DNA from: Rutidosis leptorrhynchoides | Lineage: Eukaryota; Streptophyta; Magnoliopsida; Asterales; Asteraceae | Assembly: GCF_046630445.1 (NCBI RefSeq) | Contig: NC_092336.1 | Location: 299,682,501 to 299,746,500 of the forward strand | DNA length: 64,000 bases | Direction: 5' to 3' | In this document: in pieces, positions 52,931-64,000 of the stretch | Numbering within the stretch: position 1 is the stretch's first letter | How the letters are laid out: each line of letters starts with the position of its first letter | Notes under the pieces: model-generated | Databases searched by the model: none | Told to the model about the DNA's origin: nothing | What the model saw: only the letters and a program-made list of their open reading frames with translations | Made by a program: the position numbers and the translations under genes

Positions 52931-54300
52931 AAGATATTCATCAGGAAAGTTATCTTGTATAGCCGATTCATTTAGAACTTCTAATTCAGGATTTTTAAGA
53001 CGAGAAAGATGATCAGCGGCGAGATTTTCTGCTCCCTTTTTATCTCAGATTTCAATGTCGAACTCTTGTAAGAGTAAGATCCAACAGATTAATCGTGGTT
53101 TAGCATCTTGTTTTGAAAATAAGTATCTAAGAGCAGAATGATCAGTATAGACCACCGTTTTAGCTAGAATGAGATATGAACGAAATTTGTCAAAAGCAAA
53201 GACAATAGCAAGGAGTTCTTTTTTAGTAGTTGTGTAATTCGTTTGTGCTCCTTGTAACGTCTTACTAGCGTAATAAATAGGTTGAAATTGTTTTTTAATC
53301 CTTTGTCCTAAAACAGCTCCCATTGCAAAATTACTTGCATCACACATGAGTTCAAATGGTAGAATCCAATTTGGAGTTATCATGATCGGCGCATTAGTGA
53401 GTTTTTCTTTAAAAATATTAAAAGATTTGATGCATTCATCCAAAAAAATGAATGAAGCATCCTTTTCTAGGAGTTTATTCATAGGAGTGACAATTTTAGA
53501 AAAATCTTTTATGAAATATCGGTAAAAATCGGCATGCCCTAGAAAAATCCTAACTCCTCTAACATTGGTGGGATGTGGAAGTTTAGCAATTACATCTACT
53601 TTAGCTCTATCCACTTCAATTCCTTCCTTTGAAATTTTATGACCAAAAACGATGCCTTCTCTAACCATGAAATGGCATTTCTCCCAATTAAGAACTAGAT
53701 TAGATTGCTCGCATCTAATAAGCATTCGTTCAAGATTAACTAGACATGTTTCAAAAGTATCACCGAAGACTGCAAAGTCATCCATGAAAACTTCCATGTA
53801 TTCTTCTATCATGTCGTGAAAAATCGTCATCATGCACCTTTGAAAGGTTGCAGGGGCATTGCAAAGTCCAAATGGCATGCGTTTGTAAGCAAAAGTACCA
53901 TAAGGGCATGTGAATGTGGTTTTCTCTTGGTTCTCGGGTGCGATTGGAATTTGAAAGTATCCGGAGAAACCGTCAAGAAAATAATAGTAACTATTCCCGG
54001 CTAATCTTTCCAACATTTGATCAATGAAAGGTAAGGGAAAGTGATCTTTTCTGGTGGCGCCATTTAGTTTTCTATAATCAATACAAAAACGCCATCCTGT
54101 TACAGTCCTAGTAGGAATAAGCTCATTTTTTTCATTTGTGATGACAGTCATGCCACCCTTCTTAGGTACGCATTAAACTGGGCTTACCCATGGACTATCA
54201 GAGATTGAATAAATTAAACCTGCATCGAGCAGTTTAATAATTTCTTTCTTAACAACATCTTACATATTTGGATTTAGTCTTCGTTGGCATTGCACATATG
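52931..54300 (-). pseudogene. pol: RT and RNase H of F1, with in-frame stops
   Basis: The frame holds [49 protein letters not shown] and the catalytic FMDDFAVF, then RNase H with [15 protein letters not shown] and [15 protein letters not shown]. In-frame stops occur near 54176, near 54262 and at about 53043-53045. The last part ([12 protein letters not shown]) joins integrase in the same frame. The RT catalytic Asp pair is kept. Protease is missing upstream. Confidence 0.88.
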
Positions 54301-54302
54301 TT

Positions 54303-55061
54303 TTATGACCTTCTTCTATTCGGTTTCTGTGTGAACGTAACAATTTCTCCTTGAAGTCTTACAGCTTTAGATGCAGGAAAGAATTGTTTAAGAAATTTTT
54401 CAACTAAAACGTCCCATGTATCAATCGCCCCTTCAGGTAACGATTCCAACCAATCTTTGGCTTCTCCCTTTAAAGTCCAGGGAAATAACATGAGATATAT
54501 TTGTTCATCTTCTACTTCTCGGATTTTAAATAGTGTGCAAATCCTATTAAAGGTACGAAGATGTTCATTTGGATCTTCCTTCGGCGCACCACTAAATTGG
54601 CATTGATTAGTCACCATGTGTAGAATTTGTCCTTTGATTTCATAATCTGGCGCATTAATGTCTGGATGAGTAATTGCGTGACCTTGGCCAGTGCGTTTAG
54701 CTCTCATTCGGTCTTCCATACTTAAAGGTTCCAGATTCTCCATAATTGAATTTTTTGAATCGGAATCACTAGAGGATTCTGATTTAATGGTTCGTTCCTC
54801 AACAATCTCTGTTTGAATGATTGGTAGTTCCGGAGGAAAGTTTAGTGGTTCAGGATCTATGAATCGTCCTTGAATATTCTCCGGATTCTCAATTGTGAGG
54901 TCGGGTTCAAAAAATGGATTATAGGAAATTTGAATTGGAGTACTTGGTTGACTGGATGACGATTCTAAAGAAAAATCAACGGCGGTAATATTTGCTAAAT
55001 GTCTTGATCTAGTTACAGGTGGTGAACGTACAAAAGGTGGTGAACGTCTTGCTCGGTGCAT
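54303..55061 (-). CDS. gag: Gag of F1, truncated and abutting RT
   Basis: 252 residues from ATG 55061. The capsid region has DPNEHLRTFNRICTLFKI, LFPWTLKGEAKDWLESLP and WDVLVEKFLKQFFPASKA, typical of Athila Gag. The frame ends KPNRRRS and overlaps, in another frame, the start of the RT part (EEGHKTYVQCQRRLNPN). The Gag C-terminus with its knuckle, and all of protease, are gone, so an internal deletion joined the two parts. Confidence 0.85.
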   Translation of the reverse strand: MHRARRSPPFVRSPPVTRSRHLANITAVDFSLESSSSQPSTPIQISYNPFFEPDLTIENPENIQGRFIDPEPLNFPPELPIIQTEIVEERTIKSESSSDSDSKNSIMENLEPLSMEDRMRAKRTGQGHAITHPDINAPDYEIKGQILHMVTNQCQFSGAPKEDPNEHLRTFNRICTLFKIREVEDEQIYLMLFPWTLKGEAKDWLESLPEGAIDTWDVLVEKFLKQFFPASKAVRLQGEIVTFTQKPNRRRS

Positions 55062-56573
55062 TCACTGAATATCCTATTAGTTTTTAAAAAGGAAAGAAAA
55101 ATTATATAAGTTATCCAATTAATAGACTTTTCTGATTTTGCCCACGTTTCGAATAGCCAAAAGATGCAGCAGAGGGGCATGATTCGTTTGGTCTCAATAT
55201 AATTGAGGACTGTTTGGCTCCAATAACCCGGTCCACGTACAAATCCAACTATTACTACGAACCAGAAAATTTCGATGTCTATCAATTTAACCACTTAAAA
55301 TAAATTTTCGTAATTTTAAGAAATTTAGATAAGAAGTAGAATAAAAATCTATGTCCTAAAACTAGAATAGCGAGAAATAAGAAAGAAAAAGAGCGTGTCG
55401 GAAAAGGTCGAAAAAGAAAAAAAATTGAAAAAGGCGTCGGAAAATAAGAAAGAAAAAGAGTGACTTATAGAACTTAAAAACACTAGACTAACCCAACCTT
55501 ATTACTATCACTAACTTAAAATTATAATCGCAAATTGAGATTACTAATTGGAATGATAATTGATACATAGGTAAAAGGTGTCTAAAAATATTAAAGCTTA
55601 CAAGAGAAACTATATTCCAAATGGCAATAACTTAAAAAGAAACTAAAACTTAAAAAGGCGTCGCAAAATTCTAAAGCACCTAAATCTTAGTCTAAAGAAA
55701 AAGCACTTAAGGAATTTTACGACAAAGTCTAAAAATCTAGAAAAAAAAAATAACTATGGCAAAAACTATATCTTAAAACTAAATACGAGCGAAAAATACA
55801 AATATTATGCTAAAATAATTAAAAAGAGACAAAATATAAAAATATACAAAAAGTTGTAAAAAGTACAATTTTTATAAAAATATTATTTTTATATTATTTA
55901 TTTTATAAAACTATTAATTTTATATTTTAATTAAACTAATTTAACTAAATATATAAATTAAATAAAAAGAAACTTAAAACTAATTATAATAATAATAAGT
56001 AATTAGGGTTAATAATAATAATAATTAATAATTACCCCGTATTTAATGCCTGATTAGGGTTTCTGTCGGCGTGTCAGAGTGTCTCCGCGAGTCGCGGTAT
56101 TCGAAGCTGCAAACTCCGCAAGTCGCGGGGTTCCAATTTTCAGATGACAGGTTGATTAAAATTCGACGCGTTTTTTTTTTATATTCTGTTTTATATTTTC
56201 TGTTTAAATAAAAATATTTATATAATAAAAACTTATATTTAAAAACTAAAATAAAAATAGAACTACTTTATAATTTTAAAAATATCTTAAAAATAGATTT
56301 ATATATATATTAATTTTTTTTTCTGTTTTTTTAAATAAAAATATTTAAATAAAACTTATATTTTTATAAAATAAAAATAAAGAAACTTTATAAAACTTAA
56401 ATATTTAACAAAATCTTAAAAAAATATATAAATTTTTGTTTTCTTTTTATATTTTCGAATAATTAAAAACGTATTTTTACAAAAGTGAATTTTAATAAAA
56501 GTAAACTAAAAATAAAAATCTTTTTTTATTTATTTATTTAGCGTTGCGCTTCCGGCTTTTAAGTTTGATTGTT
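55062..56573 (-). other. 5' leader of F1
   Basis: About 1.5 kb between PBS and gag. It includes a run of related aaaggcgtcggaaaa words (55400-55680) and paired GC-rich palindromes at 56083-56129. No ORF of note. Confidence 0.6.
56083..56129. repeat. Paired GC-rich palindromes in F1 leader
   Basis: ctccgcgagtcgcgg (56083-56097) and ctccgcaagtcgcggg (56114-56129), close to the gag leader. Confidence 0.9.
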
Positions 56574-56590
56574 CCCCGGCAGCGGCGCCA
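56574..56590 (-). promoter_or_regulatory. Primer-binding site of F1, tRNA-Asp type
   Basis: On the - strand tggcgccgctgccgggg, the type used by Athila elements, 11 bp from the LTR edge at 56602. It differs from the tRNA-Met type of all other elements here. Confidence 0.88.
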
Positions 56591-56601
56591 AAAATACTTG
56601 A

Positions 56602-58549
56602 TGTCAAAGCTAAGGGGTATAAAATACTATTAAATTTTATAAGGAAATACTATTAAATACGATACAATTTTACACAAGATATTTATTTATTTAGAGAATG
56701 GATATACTTAAACCTTGCTACAACACTTATAGGCAGTGTACCTAATCGTACAGTAGTGTAGTTTTTAGTAAGTCCGGTTCGTTCCACAGGAAAAATCTTT
56801 AAACAAAGCTTAACGCTATATTAGTTTACTTTTATAAAAATACAAATATATATATAAGTAATATTATTATTATAAAGGGGGTTTTTTACCGTTTAATGAC
56901 CGGTTTGTCGATTTTAAAACTTTAGTCGCAGTTAAAACCAAATGTAAAATATTAAATAAATAAGAGACTTAATTTAAAGCGTAAAGTAAATAACGATAAT
57001 GAAATTGCGAATAATAAAAGTGCAATTAAATACAATAACAATAAATAAAAATGCGATAATTAGAAGTGAAATTAAATATAAAATAAAGGAAATTAAATAT
57101 GAAATAAAAGAATTATGCTTATTTAAACTTCCGTAATCATGATGTTTGACGTGTTGATTTTAGTTTTATGCCCATGGGTTAATTGTCCTTTGTCCTGGAT
57201 TATTTAATATGTCCGTCTGGTTTTTGTCCATAACAGTCCATCAGTCATAAATATAAAGTGCGAGTGTCCTCGTCAAATTATCCTTATACCCAAAGTTAAA
57301 TATTCCAACTAATTGAGGACTTAAACTGTAACAAGATTTTAATACTTTGTTTAATAATTACACCAGGATGTCGACTGAGTGTAACTCAAGGTTTTAATAC
57401 TTTGTTAACAATTATGCCAAGTGTCCTTGTACATAATTTCACCCCTGTTTTAATAATTCTAGTGGCTATTAATCCATTTCCGTGTCCGGTTAAATGAACG
57501 ATTATTCGTACATATAAATATCCCGCCCATCGTGTCCGATCGAGTGTATATGGTTATTTATAGGGACGTCCAATTGTAAATATTTATATTAAAATTAACA
57601 AACTATCATTTAGTTAAACAAATATAAAGCCCATTAATAGCCCATAGTCTAATTTCCACAAGTGTCGTTCTTTTGTCCAAACCTCAATTATGGTACAAAG
57701 CCCAATTACCCAATTTTAGTAATTAGCCCAACATCATGATTACTTCGTTTTAAATAAGCATAATAATAACTTAGCTACGAGACATTAAATTAAAAAGGTT
57801 GAACATAACTTACAATGATTAAAAATAGCGTAGCGTTACACGGACAGAATTTTGACTTACACCCTTACAACATTCGCTAACATACCCTTATTATTAGGAT
57901 TTAAAATTAAAATTAAAATTAAAATATAAATATAAATATAAATATTACGTATAGATATAGAGAGATTGATATATTGATATATAAAATGATCAGAATTCGT
58001 TTGCTTTTATAGGGAATTGAGTTCAGGGGGTCTCCGCGACTCGCGTAATTTTTGCACTGCAAACTCCGCAACTCGCGGAGTTTGCTTTTACAGCTCACAC
58101 AAGTTTGGAGCCTTTCTTGCCGACGGTTTATTATATATTATATAATATATAAATAATTATAAGAATTATTTAAATATTATATTATATTTATGTGCATAGT
58201 TGACTTGTAATTTTTAGTCCGTTGCGTCGAGCGTTGAGAGTTGGCTCTGGTCCCGGTTCCGGATTTTCGAACGTCCTTGCGAATAATTTAATATCTTGTA
58301 CTTTGCGTTTTGAATCTTGTACTCTTGTAATTTCGAGACGTTTCTTATCAATAATTGGAACCACTTTGATTGTATTTTGTACTTTTGAGCTTTTTGGTCA
58401 TTTGCGTCTTCAATTCGTCAAATCTGTCTTTTGTCTTCACCTTTTAATATTTAAACGAATATCACTTGTAAATAGAACAATTGCAACTAAAAGCTTGTCT
58501 TTCTTGGGGAATAATACTATGAAATATATGTTCGTTTTTAGCATTATCA
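56602..58549 (-). repeat. Shared middle LTR of array F
   Basis: 5' LTR of F1 and 3' LTR of F2 at once: PBS on its left, PPT on its right. GC-rich palindromes at 58032-58047 (partly decayed) and 58064-58080. Confidence 0.88.
58032..58080. repeat. Paired GC-rich palindromes in the middle LTR
   Basis: ctccgcgactcgcg (first, decayed at its end) and ctccgcaactcgcggag (second). Confidence 0.88.
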
Positions 58550-60620
58550 AATATTCTCACACTTGAGCGTTGCTTGTCCTCAAGCAATATAGTCTTGAAA
58601 TACTAGAATCACTTCTTTATTCTTCACACTTTGTACATCAGTGATTTCTATACGGCGGTATAAACAATGGTAGTAACGATATGGTTTACAGTCCCACATG
58701 ACTATAAAAATTTAGATCCATTAAGGAAATTGGATCTTTATGAAAACATTTGATCTTTTGAAAATTAAATCTAGTTTTTACCCTAGATAAGTTTTCCGGA
58801 ATAACCCTTTACCGGTGTTTGCAAATTATTTTTGTGGGTTTGGTGGGTTTCATATTTGAAAATGTTAGCTCAAAACTTATGGTTTTGTGTCACCCACTTG
58901 CTAACCTTGTATTTGGAAAGCAACACGTCCAGTTTACTTGTCCCGTATATTACCTTTCGGTAAACTACCGTCCGGTTGTAAAGGAAAGCGTTGAACAAGC
59001 AACTGTTAAGGCAATGTCCCCTGACATGCTTTTAATTATGGTCTATAACGTGTCGGACGCAATTACTATCCTTGGTAGGAGCAATAGTAAAGCTCACCCT
59101 TATGATTTTTCGGTCTGGCACAAGGTCCTGTCTTTGACCATGCTATGCAACCACCGTTCTTACGATTGACACCCGATTTAGTTCAGGTGACCTAATGAAT
59201 TCCAGGTGAATTCCTAGGATTTTACGTTCAATGGTAATGAACGCATTGAAAATGAGTTTTCAGAAAACAAATCGGTTTATAATTTGATCAAAATATTTTC
59301 TCGTTCAAGCTCGAGTTTAGATATCAATGAATTCCATGAGTTTGTAAATCTCAATCTTTAAGGTCAATCTCAAGGATTGAGTAATATCAGGCTTAAAAGC
59401 TGATTTTTAATCTTTAAGGAGATTATCCTTTCTGGGAATCTGATTCATTAGTCTTATCAAGCTAATTTGCACGGTGCCCCCCCCATTGTACGAGATAAAT
59501 CCTTCTCATGGTTAGGATAAATCTGACCACCTGGCGACCCTGTTTGATGCCGAGGTCCATGGATTTCCTGCTGATTTTAGAGATGACTTTTCTAGATTTT
59601 TCGTCAACCTACAGCTGGTCTGGACGACAATTTCTTGACCTAAATCAAGAAGCGCGTGTCTTTTTTGGAAGACTTTACTTCCTTTTAATGATGGAATTGA
59701 TTCATCGTGTAGATCCATCTCTTCTTTTCTTTCATCGGGTAAAACAGTTTAGTTTAGTCCAAAGCAAAAGTATTTTCAGTTATTTGTTAAAGATATATGT
59801 GACATATGTTTAAGATAACTTAGTAATTTTTTCCACACATGGCTTTTATTTTCCTTTTTATTGTCCTCTATTCCATTTTAAATGAATTCTAACATTTTGG
59901 TTTGTTTCTCAATTTATGTCCTTTCCAAGGTAACAATAATTTCGGTGTTAACACCTAGTTTTATCGTTCATAAATATGTATAAACATGATTTTGAGTTCA
60001 TTTAATTGAAAATTTTAAAAAAATTTACTAGAATTGGGTAGTTAGTATATAAGACTAGGGCTGTTCTTTATTATTAGAGAGCACTAGATTCTAATACAAC
60101 TACTACTTTACTAGTATTTCTAATGGTAACCAAGTGTATAAAGTAAAAATTTTAAAATCCGAAAGAATTTAACCCCTTCCCACACTTAAGATCTTGCAAT
60201 GCCCTCATTTGCAAGAAATCAGTAACAATTTAAATTATTGAGGGTGATTTGTGTGAAAATGATTAAATTTTACCAAAGTTTCCAAACATATTGGCATTTG
60301 TTTGCTGAATGATAAATGGTGCATATCATTTGTTCATTCCGTCTTGTTGTTATATCACATTTATTTTGCATCTTGTCGTCAAAATTAGTTGCTTTTGCTG
60401 AACTTAATGCCAGTCTTTGAAAATGCGTTGTTTTACCCTGTTGTGTACATAAAATAAACTGCAAACATATATACATATTTTTGAAGTTTGGTATATTACC
60501 CCACATTCAAAAATTATTAAAATATAATAATAAAATTTAGAAAATTATAAAAACTAATACAAATCCAACATAAGTATTAAATGTATCAACATTACAAATT
60601 ATAAAATAAATAAAACTAAG
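58550..60620 (-). other. 3' non-coding region of F2 with PPT
   Basis: Starts with the PPT (58550-58568) and aligns with 47878-49985. No gene supported. Confidence 0.65.
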
Positions 60621-60624
60621 TAGA

Positions 60625-61977
60625 CTAGGGATGATACTGATACCAGTAGGGGTTCCATGCATAACCATATTTGTTATAAAATGCTTCGGCTGGGTTATAC
60701 GTAGGATACGGTGGTTGGATCTCTATAGACCAGGGACGGAATATGGGCGATGGAGTAGGAATATAGTTTCTACTTATATGTTGGCAATAAGCTATGATTT
60801 GGTTTTGATGAACTTGCCAATCTTCAAATGCTCTATGTCTAGCATTTTCATACTCTTGTGAAGCTATAAACCTTTGCATTTCTGCCATTTCATTTCCCCC
60901 TCCTACATTACCTTGCTGTTGGTTTCTCTCAACCTGTGGATGTCTACCATGGTATTGTACTGCGGCGTTATTTCGCCTCTTCAAAACCTTCGCACCATGG
61001 TATACATTTAAACCTATTGTATCGCGGGGTTCTGGTTCTTCGACTAATAATCCCCCCCGACTTATATCCACACCGAGATATTCAGCAATCAAAGTAATAA
61101 ATATAACACCTCCTATTATGCTATGCGGTCTCATCCCCCTAACCATAGCTGATAAATAATAACCCATACAATAAGGTATACTTACATCGCTTTGTGGGTC
61201 TCGAATACACATATGGTAAAACAAATCCTGTTCATTTACCTTTTCCTTATTCTTACCTCTTTGTGTAATCGAATTAGCTAAAAACCTATGAATTACTCTT
61301 AATTCAGCTCTATCTATATCCAAATAAGAGTAATTTCCCCCTTTAAATCGGTGATGGCTAGTCATTTGACTCCATACACCATGCGTATCAAAATTTTCGT
61401 CTATCTTCCTACCGTTCAATATCAACCCTCTACAATCGGCAGATGCTAACTCCTCAGGCGTATATATACGTAAAGCCCGAGCCATGTCTAGTAAAGACAT
61501 GTGGCGCATCGAACCTCCTAACAAAAATCTAATAAAAGATCAATCGGTTAAACTAGCTACCCGATCATTTAATTCTATACTACACAACAATTCTTCATAC
61601 CATACTTTATATACAGGTCTACGCATGTTGAATAACCGTACCCAGTCGTTAAAAGTAGAATTACCATACCTCTGTGCAAGTAATTCCCTAATTGGCCCGG
61701 CCAATTCTACAGCTTCTGATGGTCCCCATTCTATGACCCTAGGTACTTCAACAGCTTTAGAATGAAGAGTATGCAAACCCCTTTGGTATTTTGGATAATC
61801 TATCCAAAGTCTGTCAAATCTCAGGTTCGGGTGCAAATCTTCCAAGTGCATATCAGAAAATGTCATGACTGGATGAGGTATATCTTGTTTATAGTAGTTA
61901 TCCACCTCCTGTTGTTCTGCATTCTCAGCAGGAGTATTGCGAGCTTGGGATGAAGATTCACCCCTTTCAGTCTGCAA
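60625..61977 (-). pseudogene. ATHILA ORF-1-like protein of F2, one in-frame stop
   Basis: ATG 61977 opens 145 residues ending near 61540 at a TGA; the same frame continues and gives 299 more residues (from 61524) to 60625. The N-terminal half reads QRGLHTLHSKAVEVPRVIEW and VYKVWYEELLCSI, the style of the plant ATHILA ORF-1 family (PF03078). Further on is GVWSQMTSHHRFKGG, a Gln/Asn-rich part and a Tyr/Pro/Trp-rich tail. Its function is unknown. It lies between pol and the 3' LTR, the env-like position. One stop breaks an otherwise long frame, so loss is recent. In F1 only the last 60 codons or so remain. Confidence 0.7.
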
Positions 61978-63795
61978 AACACATCAAACACAATTTTTGT
62001 GCATCCAAATATGCATTAGTGTCAGCAAAATCATCAATCAAAATAATTACAATGACATGTTTAATTTATATCAAACTTAAGCTCATTTTCATATTTTCAT
62101 CAAATCTACACTTTTTCAAATAAGCATATACGAAAATGTTCACCAAGTTCATAAGCATTCAACTCAAATAACATGTCAAAATAATCATCACTAGCAATTA
62201 AACAAGTTTCAAATGGCATTATCTCTCAAAAATCAAGTTCATGAATTTTAGACTTGAAAAAGTCCACTTTAATTCTCAAAATCATGTTTAGGCTCAAAGT
62301 TTGGATCATTTAACTACCTAAACATGTTACACTACTTAATTTAGCAACAATTCATGACAAAAATCGGCCATAACCTGTTTATATCAAAAAGCCCCAAATT
62401 GCTCAAGAACACAAACCCTAGATTACTCAAAATTTGAAGTTTAAGGCTTCTAATCATGTTAAATAGCATCAATCTAGGTTATACAAGCATAATACATAAA
62501 CAATTTAAGCATAATTACACTAAAAAGCATCAAAATCAAATTGGGTATAAAATTGCTCAAGAACACTAATTTTCGGATTAAATGGTGTTTAGGTGTAGAA
62601 ATTTACCGTTTTTCTTGAGTAATTCCTTGATAGCATCCTTCTTAACATGATTTTAGTAAAAGATTTGATGATTAACGGTCAAAAATTGCGAATTTGGTGT
62701 GTATTTTTTTCGGGTTATTTTCGCAGTTTTTGTGGTGATAGGATGTTCAACTGATCAGTTTTGGCGTTTTATTTTTTTCTGTATTTTGGTCCCTCCGCGA
62801 GTCGCGGTGTTTGACCCTTCAAACTCCGCGAGTCGCGGAGTTTGTATTTTTTTTTTTAAACATCTTATACTAATTAAAACAATTAAGTAATTAATTTTAA
62901 AATTTTGTTTCCCTTGTTATTTAGGACGAGGTCGTTTCGGATCGATGTCCTAGTCCGTCCTTCGACAAAATTTTAAAATTTGTCTTTTTGTAGCGATTGT
63001 TTTAAAAGCTAAGATTTTTGGGTTTTTTTTAATGTTTTTGGCATACTTTAATTCAATAAGATTAAAAATAATGATAATAAAAGTTCTCGTCCCTCCCTCG
63101 GGTAAAGCAATTTCGGTTCAACGACCTGGTCTTCAACTTACGACGAATTTTAAAAATCATATTTTTAACTTAATGAGATAAAGTAAATTTTTGTTTTTAA
63201 ATTCACACCAAACTTAAAATAAAAATACATAAAATTCAAAATTAATATTAAAAATTCACACCAAACTTAAAATTTGAAATGCATAAAATTAAAAATTCTT
63301 ATTTTAAAAATTAAAAATTCACACCAAACTTAATTTAAAAATTCATATTATAAAATCACACTAAAATTATATTATATTTTTCAAATATTTACAATTTTAA
63401 ATATATTGTTTTTACAAAGTTTACAATATTAATTTAATATTTATATATTAATTTTAAAAAAAATGGTAAAAATAAAATTAAAATTCTTTTTGGCTTTTTA
63501 TCCCACTTTAATCAATCAAATATTATCAAAAATATGCGCCCCTCTTTTCCGTAAAGTAATTTCGGTTCCAAGACCTAATTTAACTCATGACGAATTTTTG
63601 AAATATTTTGGGTTGATTGATTAAAGATATTTATACCTTAAGAATAAACGTTAAATTTCGCAGTGATGTAATAAATTTTTGAATGATATCAATAATTTCG
63701 GTCGCCAAACCTAATTTTATTCAATACCAATTTAATAATTTATAGCGAACAAATTAGCGTTTATTATCAAAAGGTTAAAAATAAAAATAAAAATA
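61978..63795 (-). other. Non-coding region of F2 between 3' ORFs
   Basis: AT-rich, with the paired palindromes at 62793-62840. From 62870 it aligns with F1 50166-51094; 61978-62870 is absent in F1. Confidence 0.6.
62793..62840. repeat. Paired GC-rich palindromes in F2 3' region
   Basis: ctccgcgagtcgcgg (62793-62807) and the complete ctccgcgagtcgcggag (62824-62840), an 8-bp stem around one central base. Confidence 0.92.
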
Positions 63796-64000
63796 AAAAC
63801 TGTACAGACTTACCTGTGAGATAGTATTCTTAGTTATACGATCTATCCCATTCATAAGATAGTCGGTTTAATTGGGTTTCCATGGATACATAGGCGTAAC
63901 CTCGAGCATTCAGTGTTTTTTCTTCTAAACATATGAACGGTCCGTCTCTTCATAAAGTAAGAAATTCGGTATTTGAATAGGTTTGATTATTTGAACATTT
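63796..64000 (-). pseudogene. Decayed zinc-knuckle ORF end of F2, cut by window edge
   Basis: Aligns with the end of 51095-51454 (NQTYSNTEF, then GPFICLEEK). One in-frame stop is visible near 63950. The knuckle itself lies beyond the edge. Confidence 0.55.

Larger units (their letters stand above)
45930..64000 (-). mobile_element. Array F: two Athila-type elements sharing one LTR
   Basis: Order along the + strand: LTR (45930-47877), internal F1 (47878-56601), LTR (56602-58549), internal F2 (58550 to beyond the edge). The genes are on the - strand. The middle LTR has the F1 PBS on its left and the F2 PPT on its right, so it serves as F1's 5' LTR and F2's 3' LTR. Both LTRs measure 1948 bp with TG...CA ends. 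Gag, RT and integrase sequence types and the tRNA-Asp-type PBS fit the Athila lineage of Ty3/gypsy. Confidence 0.85.

Overview
This is plant nuclear repeat DNA with no ordinary host gene that I can recognise. It is AT-rich, full of long (ATT)n and (AT)n microsatellites, and built almost wholly from LTR retrotransposons inserted into one another. The Tekay/Del-type chromovirus with very long LTRs, the Athila-type element with a tRNA-Asp primer site, the Cassandra TRIM with 5S rRNA-like LTRs, and the word TGACCCG at the LTR starts fit a flowering plant. Asteraceae is my best guess, an inference from sequence feel, not a test.

First nest (1-35920). Element A (+ strand, non-autonomous) has its 5' LTR cut by the window edge (1-1640) and its 3' LTR at 31152-35920. 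Element B (- strand, 3716-29405, target duplication TGAAC) sits in A's internal region. Element C (+ strand, 4025-17452, target duplication AACAA) sits in B's 3' LTR. The internal region of B also holds a complete 635-bp Cassandra TRIM (21596-22230, duplication TTCCA) and a roughly 1.2-kb GC-richer block that looks like organelle, probably mitochondrial, DNA. A and B are related, so each supplies a paralogous empty site for insertions in the other, and B's 5' LTR supplies the empty site for C. LTR divergence estimated by eye (C under 1 percent, B about 2 percent, A a few percent) agrees with the nesting order.

Element C is the only near-complete element: PBS, an acidic 204-aa ORF, an intact 227-aa F-box protein ORF, then one gag-pol frame (gag, protease, RT, RNase H, integrase, chromodomain-like tail) broken by three in-frame stops, PPT and LTR. 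The F-box gene carried in sense between PBS and gag is the most striking single item.

Between nests (35921-37678) is unassigned AT-rich DNA that starts with a degenerate short tandem repeat.

Second nest (37679-64000). Element D (- strand) is a deletion derivative of a Tekay-like element. Its 5' LTR is interrupted after 8 bp by element E, whose LTR is of the A type. E's LTR is in turn interrupted by an Athila-type array F in the order LTR-internal-LTR-internal (- strand), running off the right edge. The middle LTR (56602-58549) has a PBS on one side and a PPT on the other, so two copies share it. The left copy has lost gag C-terminus plus protease and most of its 3' ORF; the right copy keeps a long ATHILA ORF-1-like reading frame with one stop.

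Recurring architecture. LTRs of A, B, C and E share their ends but differ in the middle. An 11-bp inverted repeat (GATTCACGAAC / GTTCGTGAATC) marks the change-over in A, B and C. LTRs of A, B and E also carry a tRNA-like block with A- and B-box-like words, a T-run, the word GAGGTAGT and then (ATT)n. The F elements carry paired GC-rich palindromes in four places. These modules, more than any one ORF, are the unexplained structure of the window.
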